Shown: positions 1 to 12,000 of the stretch, one piece after another | How the letters are laid out: each line of letters begins with the position of its first letter | How positions within the stretch are numbered: position 1 is the first letter of the stretch | DNA from: a virus | Direction: 5' to 3' (one strand) | IMG/VR virus record: IMGVR_UViG_3300022926_001804 | Location: 81,947 to 145,946 of that record | Length of the DNA: 64,000 bases | The notes under the pieces: generated by a model | What the model was told of the DNA's origin: nothing | Database searches by the model: none | The model's input: the letters and a program-made list of their open reading frames with translations, nothing else | Translations under genes and position numbers: made by a program

Positions 1-3000
1 TCTACAGCAGGATATCTAAGTTTAATTAATCCATTTTTAATATGGTTAAATTGAATATAGTCTTCAGTACCAACAACCAATGTTTCTCTTGCAACAATAT
101 CGTAATTAATTCTTTCAAATCCCATACTATCGTGCTTGTTAAATGTATAAACTGTTAGTGTTTCTCCTATCTCAGGAGCAACTTTAAGCTGTAATGTTTT
201 ACCACTGTCAACCCAAGTATTTTGATTGTTGATTTGTTGGATGCTTCCGAACGCATAATCACCGTCAGTGACAATATATGCTTCTAAAATATCGCCGTCT
301 TTGCCAATACCTGGTTCTAGGATAACGCTACTATTTGAAGGTCTAATATTATATTCAACTGCAATTGTTAATTCTTTGCCGTTTAAAACAAATAATACAT
401 CTGACGCATCAAAGCTACCAACTGGAGTTTGCCATATTTCTAAGAAATATTCTCTTTGTGCAGTAGTTACATCAAATTGCTGGTTATAACCAGGATTTAA
501 CAAACGGTTTCCTTGTTTGACAATAACATTATGACTATTCGGAATAGCACTGTAAGGAGTTTTTGTTAAATCAAACAACTTAGTACTTCCATCACCTACA
601 AATTCTTCAACTTCAATCTTACTAAACGCATCTGTTTTACTATAAACAAAATAACTAACAAGACTTTGATCTTTTGGTGGAGAGCCAAAAAGTATTTGCG
701 CCTTTTCGTTATCATCAACAAGTACAGCTTCTACTTCTCCGCCGTCAACTGTTACATAAAAATCTAATTCTTTAGAATATTTTGCTTTAGTAGTAAATGC
801 ACTAGTACTTCCGTCTGCAACATACTGACCTTCTTCTAGTAAATCTTGTCCGTTTCCGCTAATACTTACAATGTTTATTAGTGTTCCACTCGCAGGTACA
901 GTTTTAAATGTAACTGTTTTATTTTTGTAATTTACATCGTAAACAGTTGAAGGTTGTATTACAGAATCAAGTTTTACAATTAAACCTTTATCATTTTGAG
1001 GTTGAATTCCAAATTCAAATACAATTTCAGTTCCGTTAGCTCTGTAAGAATTACTAGTTAGAATACTGCCGCCGGCTTCTGGTCTATGGAATACTCTAAT
1101 ATCAACTGCATCTAAAATTTGTCCTGGAACTTGCTCTTCCGGTCCTTTAGATGTAGTCGGTGTTACAAATCCGTCGCCGTCTACTATAATCTCTTCTGGA
1201 TTAAATCCTCTTGCAGTATTAAACTGTAAGTCACCACCGCTTAAAATAGTATCATAAGATCTAGGATCTGGTAAGAAACTTCCGTCGGAAGTTGTTTTTC
1301 TAAATACTAAAATGTCGCCCGAACTTAACGGTATAATATCTTCGTCAAACACAATAATAGTATCTTCTACTATATCTCCGTCATCTGTTATAGCAATTCC
1401 TGTTTGTCCTGCTCCAGTAACACTAGCAATTAATGCATTTGGATTAGTTGGATTATCTGGATAATTAGGATCATCAATTCTTACACCATTTCTATAGATG
1501 TTATAAATTGCTCCTACTTCTAGAGGAGATCCAAAAGTTAATATTCTTGTACTGTCGTCTCCAAATTGGAAAATTTCATCTTCGAATGTTGTATCAAATG
1601 TATCGTATGTTGAAGTAAACCACCCGTCACTATCCCAGCCAGAGCCGCCGCCAAAGTCAAAGCTAGTTACTTCGACTCCGCCGTAATCAATTCCATCTAA
1701 AAGTTGTCCTAGATCATTTCCATACATTCCTGTGTTTGGATTGTAATATAAATTAATTCTATCTTGTGCTTGCAATAAGTCAGGTGCTTTATTATATGTT
1801 ACAATTACTTCTTTATTAGCATCTAGTGCATTTGTAAATGAAATTCTACCAAAGTATCTTGTATATCCTTTTGTAGTATCCTTAACATTAGAGAAAGTAT
1901 ATTCACTACGCAACGATTCAAGACCATCAATAGTAACTGTAACTTGTGTAGTTTTTAATTGCATTGGCCATTTTAAATCAATTTCTAATTGATCTAATGT
2001 TGTCGCAAATGTTTCTATTTCGCTCAGTGTTTGGAATAGATATGTTTTTGTTACTCTGTCAAATTTGCATCTAATATGTGTAGATCTTGCTTTACCGTTT
2101 CCTAGTACCGGACTTAGTCTTGCTTCTGTGCCGCCGTCCTCTAATGATCCAATTATATCAATTGTCGGTTGAGACAAGTATCCACTGCCTGAATTAGTTA
2201 CTAGCACACTTGTAATTTGTCCGTTACCAACAAATGCTTGAGCAGTTGCACCTGTGCCGCCGCCGCCACTAATTACTAGTTTAGGAGCACTTGTATAACC
2301 ACTGCCAGCATCAGCAATGTTAATTTGTGTTAATTCAAATCCAACATTATCTAACCAATGTTTGCTAGGATATGTTGTAGTATTAGCAACACCTGCAATA
2401 ATTTCATTATTAACAACTTGAACACTCTGCGGAATAATTCTTCCTTCTTGTTCATTATACACTGGTGCTAGATCAAAATCAGTAACTACATTATTAGCCG
2501 GATCAATTTTTTCATATGATGAAATGTATTCTCTAATTTTAGTTTTATAAGGTTTCATTTCTTCTACATAATCTTCATAACTAGATAAGTTATCATTTTG
2601 GAAAGTAACTTTTTGTTCTAGTTCACCGATGTTATGTTTAGCCTTAACAAAACTTGTTTTAAATGCCCAATCGACATTTGGTTGTTCTGAGAATACATAT
2701 CTTAATCCTGCAAAGAACATCTCATTCCAGTGAAGCTGTAATTGATCAATAAAAATGTTATCTCTAAGGATAGTAATTATTTTTCTAAATTCAGCAACGG
2801 GTTCTGTATCATAAAATATTTTATCAAAACTTGCGCCATCATATGCAACATTGTCACTTGTTACATCGTATAGAGAATCAAGTAATTCAATTGTACCGCT
2901 TTCTCTACCAATAGTTTTATAGTTAACACTATAATCAACAGTATCTTCGTTAGCTATTTTTTCTAATAGTAACCAACCGCCAGATCCAACGTTACTAATT

Positions 3001-6000
3001 TTAATTACATCACCTATATTATCTGCAAGACCATAAATTTGGTAACTGCCTTCAAGTGTATAATTGATTAATGTAAATTGATTATAACCTGTATCATACC
3101 AGTCTTTGTATTTCCAGTAAAGATTTACATCATAGCTTTGAGTAAGAACTCTTTGCCATTCACCTAATACATATTGATATACACTCCACTTACCGTTAAT
3201 GGACTCATCGCTCTTAACCAATACTGCAAATTTTCTAATAGAAATTTTAACATTATTTGTATAGTTTTTACCAGAATTAATAATCCTAACACTGTTAATT
3301 CCTCCGTTGGCGTTTAGGGTAAACTCTAACTCGCCTTCAGATCCTAGTGTATCTGTAATAATGTATGTTGGTGGGTTGATATATCCTTGTCCCGGGTCTG
3401 TAATTAAAACATTAATGATAACACCGTTTTCAATTTCAAGTTGTAAGGTAGCAGGTCTAACTTTTGCAATACTTACAAATCTTAGTTCTGCATATGAATC
3501 TGAAGTTGTATCAAATATACCTGTTGCGATAGTTGGTAAAGGATCGCTATCTGTTAATTTTGTTAAATCAAACTCGTCAACAATTAGATTGTTTGCTAAT
3601 ATTTTATTTGCACGTTCAACAAATTGTTTTCTTGCTTCAGTTTTATTAATAAACCAACTCTGTCTAGGTTCGTTAAGAGATCCGTATTTTTGTTTAATTG
3701 GAAGATTAATATCAGGCACCGGTCTATCATTAGTGTCAAATCCTACTAAACTATCAATCCATTTTTGTTCAATTGTACTATTTGGACGACTAGTTTCCAA
3801 TCCGTCACTGATTAACTGATACTGAATATGTGTATTTTGCTGTTGGTTATCTATTGTCCACCAGTTAAAACTGATCGCTATATCTTTATCTTTAATTAAA
3901 GATTCGCAGTTATAAATTGCGAATCTATTATTACTTAAGATTGCAACAAACTTAATATTTGAATTTTCTGGATTACTAATTATCCTTGAAACAGACAATG
4001 CTGATAACTTTCTAGTTTCAATTGCCGGGATTGTTGCTTTATTCTTAACCCAGTAATAGTAATAAGTTGTAAATGTTTGTGATGCACTATTATACTTGCG
4101 TCTAACAGAATATGCACTATCACCGTATTTTGATGTACCACTAATACCTTTAGCAAGTCCTGCTTCTGTTTCTGATTGTGTATCCCATTCACTAGGTCTT
4201 AATTTGCTCTCAACCCACTCATATACATCGACTGTAGTACCAGGGTACAACTTATTAAAGTTTGCAGTTGATTCTGTAATATCTCCCTGATGATGATTGA
4301 TAAATCTAGCACTATCAATATCCCACCATAATTTACCAACCCATTTTGTACTTGTGTAATCTAATGGTTGCGGTGTTACACCTGTAGCAGTTGATATTGT
4401 ATATCTTGCAGGATCGTAACTAGTTTTAAAAGATATTTCTTGTTCAGCTACACCTGCAATTTTTCCTTGGATAGGATCAATATAGTCGAGATATGCAACT
4501 TGTGCATTATTTGTTTTGTTATAAAGATACACACCTTTAAACTTGCTAAGATCTGCAGGTAGTACAGGCGATGTTACAATTGACCAACTCGTTGAGTTCA
4601 GTGGCTTTCTAAATTCTGCAACTACACCTTTATCAACAGTATTGTTTGTTGTAACTGTTTGATCTGGTAATCCTAAATATATGTGATTATTTTTAACTTT
4701 GATAATATTTCCAAAGTTTTCAGTATCTCTATCATATGAAAAGTCTTGTCCGTAAAGTAGTGTGTCATTTATTGTTTCGTATATTGACACTAGTCCACTA
4801 TCATTGTCAACAGTATTAAGTTTAGTTGCATCGCCGTCGAATGTTGTTAACTCAACATCAAATGTAGTATACTTAATAATATCGCCACCTTTAGAAGTAA
4901 TAGCAAGAGTATTGCCATCGAAGTCTAATTTAAATCCAAATTGTGTATTATCTGTTAAATCTTTAGGACGAAGTGTTTGAGTAAATGTATATACTCCGTC
5001 TTTTAAAATATAAACGTATACTGCTCCGCCATTAAGTGAAATATCACTATTATAAGGGGCGCCGACTGCAATTTTTTTACCATCGTTAGAAACTGCAATT
5101 GAACTTCCGTAATTTTCGCTTAAATTAAATGGTTCTAGTAATTGACTATAAACATATTGATCATTTACTAACTTATAAACTACAACTTTTCTGTTAGGAA
5201 CACTACTATCATCAGGATTTGTATATCTAGCAGTTAATACTAAGACTTCTCCTAGTGAGCTAGTATCAAACTCTTCGCCAATCTCTTCTAAGAATTGCTG
5301 TTCTAATGTACTTTCTGTAATAGAATAGTTTGTATCATTAGGAACATACCCTAGTAAGTCTACTCCTGAATTAATTTCTGCCCATTCTGCTAAATTAAAT
5401 GCGCCAGGTGTTATATTAGTTTTTGCTTCGTAGATAGAATCTCCGAATCTTACATACTCGCCGTCAAAGTAAGTAGCGTTTACACTATGCATACCTCTAT
5501 ACAACGGTTCAATACCTAAATTCCAATCTTCTGTTTCGTTTTTATCAAAGAAGTAAATTCTACCTTGATTTTCTTCGGTATTATTTCCTTTAGCAAGAAC
5601 AAACAAGCGGTAAGATGTTGAAGATTTCTGTACAAACTTACAACTTGCTCCTAATTTTCTAAAATTATCAGAGTTGGGAACAGTATAATAGTTAACAAGT
5701 TGATATATAGATCCTGTCTTTTTATAAATTGCAAATGTGCCTTCAGAATCGTTTCCACTTTCATAACCTGATGTTGTTACAGGAATATTGTAAACTCTTG
5801 TCCAGTCTAAGTTTAATGAAGACGGTGTTTCTGCTGTTTCTAAAATACCGTCAATTGTGTTTGAACTGTAGTGCCAGTACTCTAAATCTCTTAGATATGT
5901 TTGATTAGGTGGAACTGGAATGTTAGTATTAGTGTCAATAACAATTAATCCACCACTAATATCATTTTCAAGATGACATGAATTAATAGGACCAATTGTT

Positions 6001-9000
6001 CTTAGTGTTGAATCGTTTTCTACAAACTGTGCTGTAGAGTTTTGTCCGTAGTCGCTACCAAACGCCCACTGTCCTGATTTATTTTTTAAATAAATTTTTG
6101 CTACGCCAAACGCTCGTTCAATCCATGCAACTTCTGCGGTTTCACCAGTTGCACTATCAATAAGTTGTGTTCCAATAGAAGGAATAAATGGGTTACCTGA
6201 TAAGTCAAAGTTTGTTAATCTAACTTCAAGCCAACCGTTCCACTTATCAGCTACGGTATGGATTGAGTTATTAAGATAATCAAAACTTAATCCTAATACA
6301 GGTTGCGGATCTTGTACGTTACCGTTTACTCTAATTTGATTTAACCAAAAACTAACTTCGTCATTAACTGATGTATCAGTATAATGTTGTGTAGATGTTC
6401 TAAACCACCAACGGCCATCAATTATAACCGTTCCTGTTTGTCCTTGTCTATGAGACAGTATGCCAAATTCTGAAGGAAATGTAGGAGTAGTAGTGTTTGC
6501 TAATCTCTTAATATCTAAAATATTCGTAAAGAGTGAGTTAGATCTTATTTCATTTTCTAATTTAATATCAGTTACTACTAAGTTAGCATTTGTTTCTACA
6601 AGTTCAGTTGTACTAAATTCTGAACCTACATTAATGTGCCACCATCCTGCATGATAATTGTCTGTAATTTTTAATTGTCTTTCATAATCACCAACTAACA
6701 CACCGTTTTGGTAAATTGACCCTGTATCTAAAAATGCTCCGTTTAGATTGTTTAGATAGATAGTCATTTGATTTTCATCGTTTACATAACGATAAGCAAT
6801 AGTTGCTTTTGCAGTATCAGTAGTAATATCACTTCCAGACTCAGGTATTGATAATGCACTTTGAATATGTACAATAGCTTCTACTTTATGAACAATTTCA
6901 TGACTACCGTTAATAAATGTTTCATTTAAAACTGAGTCTCCGTTAAACGGTGCAATTCCTGCTGATGTTGTAGTTGTATATCTATTCCATTTTAGCTCAA
7001 GTACATCTCCGGGCTTAGTTCCTTCAAATTGTTCAGTTTGCGCTCTAATTAAAATATGATCAGCAGGCGCATCATTAATAGTATAATTTCCTCTAACCAT
7101 ATATTCAACATCAGGATAAGATTGATCATCGCTATCATATTCGTCAATCTTACTTTGTTGGTTTGATGCATGACTTAAGAATTGTTGTATTGAGTCAGCA
7201 TCTTGAACTTTTCTAGATTTCCACAACTGTGATCTGTACAATACAATATCATTAATGTTATAAGCTACTGTGTTTTTATAATCGCCTCTAAATTTACTCT
7301 TAACATTAGATGCATTAGGAGAACCTATAGCAAGATATTCTCCGTCTGGTGAAATTGAAACACTTGATCCAAATCCGCCACCGGATTCAAATATTCCTGT
7401 AAATTCATCAATTTGTTGTCTAAGGCCAAATTCAGTATTGTCGCTAGGTCTAGCAAACACATAAACACTACCATTTAAGTCTTTAGGTGCCGAAACTGCT
7501 ATTGTATTGTTATTTTCTGTAACACTGATATCAGAACCAAAATCTTTGTCTGTACTATCTAACAAACCTGCTGTAACATTTTTAATGTCTGGTTTTAATT
7601 CGTATACTTGTTTATTTTTTAATACAATCCATTTTCCTGTATCGTCGTCATCTACCCAAATAGTGTCAGTGATAGATGTATCACCGCTTAATGAGAACGT
7701 AGTAGGTGCATCGATAATAGCATTTGCGTCTGATAATCTCGACAATCTAACTGGCTTAAAGTAAGTAACATATCCTTTAATATCATCTAACTCGGTTGAT
7801 TCACCGGTTGTTGATAATGTAATCTTATTAAGATTAATCTCTGCAATTTTATAAAATCCGTCTGTGGTTTCATTAGTATCAACAACTCCAATAATGTCAC
7901 CAACAATAAAGTTTGTTTTGCGATTTAGAGTAATAGTAAAAGTGCCATTTGATGTTGCTGTTACACTTTTAATTACATAATCGGTTGTAGCGTGTTTGTA
8001 TACACTCCATGTTTGTTGACTTTTATTATTAGCTGTCCAAACAAACTCACCTGTGTTTATTGCTGAAATAGATTGATCTAATATATCATCATAGTTTAGT
8101 AATGATAATTTTACATCATTTGTGTTTACATATCCTGCTGTTTTTGTATAACTGTTATCATCATTAAAGTATTTTACAGGGAACGGCTTATGGTCATAAT
8201 TTTGAGATTTTACATAGACATTATTTCTAGTTAATCTATAAACAAGACTTGTATCCTGCGGATCGATTTCATTGACAAGCTCTACAGTTTGTGGTTCCAT
8301 TCTGTATCTAGCTTCATCAAAAACTATATCAAACTGATCGTCACCTGTTGTTGCTCCGTATCGTCCAATTCTTACTGCCCATTCTTCAAAAAATTCTAAG
8401 CTATCTTTATTTGCACTACCTAGTTTATCAAACAACTTAGTAAGTACATTTTTTGTTCCTTTATCTTGAATTGCGCCTTGGAAGAATTTATACTGACTTA
8501 CATCATCATTAATAATATTTTCTAAATATCTACGTTTCTGATATCCAATTAAATGCTGTGCTAAACGCTGTTGCTCTGTGTCAAAGTTATCTGAATCAAG
8601 ATCATAAAAATCAGTAAACTGTTTTGCTTTATAGTCCCAGTTAGGTAATAGTTTCTGTTCTGGTTTTTCATTTAATCTAACAAAACTTCTTTCGTTGAAT
8701 GTTTCTGTACCAACAACATTAACTTTTGCAACATAATAGTATTGCTTGTACTTTACCAATGCACCAATAGAATAGTCTTGCCAAGATGCCCAGTCTTCAA
8801 TTTTAGCATCATCGAATATAAATCCAGGAATATTATAAGATCCGTTCCATTCGTCTGAACGATAACCTTTAACTTTAATTCTTTCTTGTCTATATCCTTG
8901 TGCTCTATTATAGATAACATCATTAAAGACTGTTTTGTTATCTATAATAACTGCATGTTCGTGTTGTACAACAGGAACTTTTAGATGGAATATTCCATCT

Positions 9001-12000
9001 TCAGTATTTTTAACATAGATACCAAAAGAGTTAGTAGTATCTCTTTCTGTAGTTGCAAAGTCAGCAAGTAATCTTTTGCCGTCAGCTTTTAATAAACTAT
9101 AATCATAAAAATTATTATAAATGTCGTCAACAACAGTATATGCCTCTGCGAACATAACCTGTCTTGCACTTGGACTTAGTGTAATAACAGTACCGGTATC
9201 CCAGTTTTGTGTAGTCCAAAACATAAATTCTTTTGCAGATAATGTCCAGTTTTCAATTTCTTCAATATTTTGGTTGAAAAGTTCAAACTTAAATCCGTTA
9301 CTATCTAAGAATTTTTGATATCCAAGAATAATATCAACTACTCCTTGAATATCGCTTACTAGTGTTCCGTAAGGAATTTCAACAACTTCTCTAGTGTCAA
9401 AATTCTTAGAGAAAAATGCCTGTGCGCCGCCTTCTTCCGGAAGTTCGGCTAATTTTTGGAAGTTGTCTAAATTAAATGAGGTTCCAGAAGTATGACCAAT
9501 TTTTACTCGATAATATACATTATTATTTTCTACAATTTGTCCAACTTCATAAAACTTACCGGTGTCCCAATTTAAGAAAGATTCACTCACTCCGCCGACA
9601 CGAACTAATCTATCGTTATTTTTTCTTATGACAGAATATGTTTTAAAGATTGGTAAATCTCTATCATATCCTCTAATTATATAACCTTGCGGAACAATTT
9701 CTATGATCATTCCACTATATGAATATACATTAATTGGTATACTTTTTGTTAACTGAATTTTATAGTTTTCGTCCGGTACAAAAACATTACCTTCATTAGT
9801 AGGAGTTCTTGCATCAAGAATTAATCTAAATTTAGACTTCTGAGTAAAGCCACCAATTTTAGATGCCAATTTATTTTGTAAAGAAGTTAGTTCTTGTTGA
9901 TATGTTGAAAATTTTAATGTTTCATTTTGTGCCAAGTAACCTTGAATATAATTTATTATACCTGCTGTAAATACTCTTGAACTATCAGAAGCACTATTTG
10001 GAAATTTTAATTTATCTAATCTAATTCTTTTACTAGTTTCAGTATAAACTAATTCTCCGGCTCCGTTACGCTTAATTCTACTTACATCAAATGCAATACC
10101 AAAAAACTGTGCTGGATTATTAATTGCCCAAGATGCCATTAATGCAAATGGATAATGTGAACTACGGCGCCATGCTGTTTCAACAGGTCCTTCATCACCG
10201 AATACATATCCGTCGCTATAACTTGAATCAAGTCCAGACAATGCTATTCCTGATAAATTAGGAGGTAACAAGTTTCCTTGATCATCTGTTGGAATGTATT
10301 TAGAAATTAGAGTATTTTTAAATTTGTTTCTATAAACAATTTTTTCATTTGGTGCTCTAACAATACCACTAGCCATGTCTTTCCATAACAACAGATTATT
10401 TCTTGTATATGGTGCTGTTCCGTACTCTGTATCAAACCAATCAGGTTTTTCAGTTAGTCCTAAAATTTCCCAAGGATGGCTGTGCGGTCTATCTGTATTA
10501 TAAAAGTCCTTATAAATTGCTCTCCAAAAACCTGGAAGAGAATTATTTTCAACATCGGCCCATTTGTTGTAACTAAATGTAAAACCGTTAGTTCTATCAA
10601 ATCGGGTGTTTGCAGAATAGTCAGGAGTTCCAACTGTTTCTAACCATCTATTAAATTCAGAAATTAATGTTCTAGCAGTGCCATAACGTGTGAAGCCTGT
10701 TTTACGTGTTCTTGTTTCGACAAAATCAGCAATATCAAACACATTTTCGTTGTACTGCTGTTTTAGGTTATCATAAATTCTTCTTTCAAAGTCTAATAGC
10801 AGTCTATCTCTGTAATCACCATAACATTTCCATAATGACCCATCATGTCCTTGTAGCATTGGTTGTGCGCCTGGCCATGATTCAAACGAATTAATATCGA
10901 TTGTTGCATGATTTGCAGAGCTCGAAGGCATAAAAAATAGCTGATTACAACCTGCAAATACATGATCGTGTGCAACTCCGGCGCCGCCGTTGGCAGTATC
11001 GTAATCAATTGCATCTGCTTCAGATGTAAACAGTGGATAGAACCAACCAACTTTACCTTTAAAACTTTGTGTAGTAGTTTCGTCTCGTCCGTATACTTTA
11101 TAAGGACCAGTAACTTCGGTTACAACATTAATGTAAGTGTCGTCTAAAAATATTTCAGGTGTATATTTAGGATACAATCCTAACTTAGTAGGAGTTGGAG
11201 GTACCCAGCAACCATCTGTTGATTCAAATTCATATACATCTAAAATGTCGTTATTAGTAACTGTTATATTAAGTGTTAAGAAGCCGTCAACAGTTATAGT
11301 ATAATCTCTATCTTTAACTAGCAAACTTCCGTTAAAATACGGAAGAACTGCATACTGATTTAATTTTGTAAAATCAATACCACGCTTTAAAGAAAATACA
11401 GTTTGTGATTGATCTTCAATTACATGTCTAGTTAACGTGTCACTACCAAACGGAACCATATCACTAAAATAAAATGGATCTTTATTAGTTTGTACTTCAG
11501 TAATAGATTGCAAAATCTTATCAACGTGTACTTTAGTTTCTCCTTCGAAACCTAACTCATTTGCTACACGCAAAAATTCTCTTTTAAACTTAATGTACTC
11601 TAATCCAGAATAACGAATAGCTCTAATTGCATCAAAATCTTTATTTGTAATATTATACAGTGCAAGGTTAATTGGGCCACTATGTTGTACAAATCTTAAT
11701 CCTAACGGAGTAACATCTCCTAGATCTTTTAAATTACTCGATCCTGGAAATATTCCATTAAAATCTTTTGCATTATCAACAATACTACCTACATGATCTA
11801 AAACTTCACCTAATGTAAATGATTCAACATTTTCGTTTAGTGGATTCTTTTCTAAGTTAGTCGGAAACTCGTAATATCCTCTAGTATTCTTTGGAGTCTT
11901 AGTATAAGTTTTAATAACTAACTTGTCGCCTACAGTAAGATCATTATTGAAATTAATATAACAGTATCCATTAAACCTATCAATTAGATAATCAGTATTT

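Noticed and set aside
3307-3819. 170-codon plus-strand frame inside the giant gene
   Set aside because: It lies opposite a continuous 4,699-codon frame with clear protein sequence; composition looks like a reverse-strand shadow.
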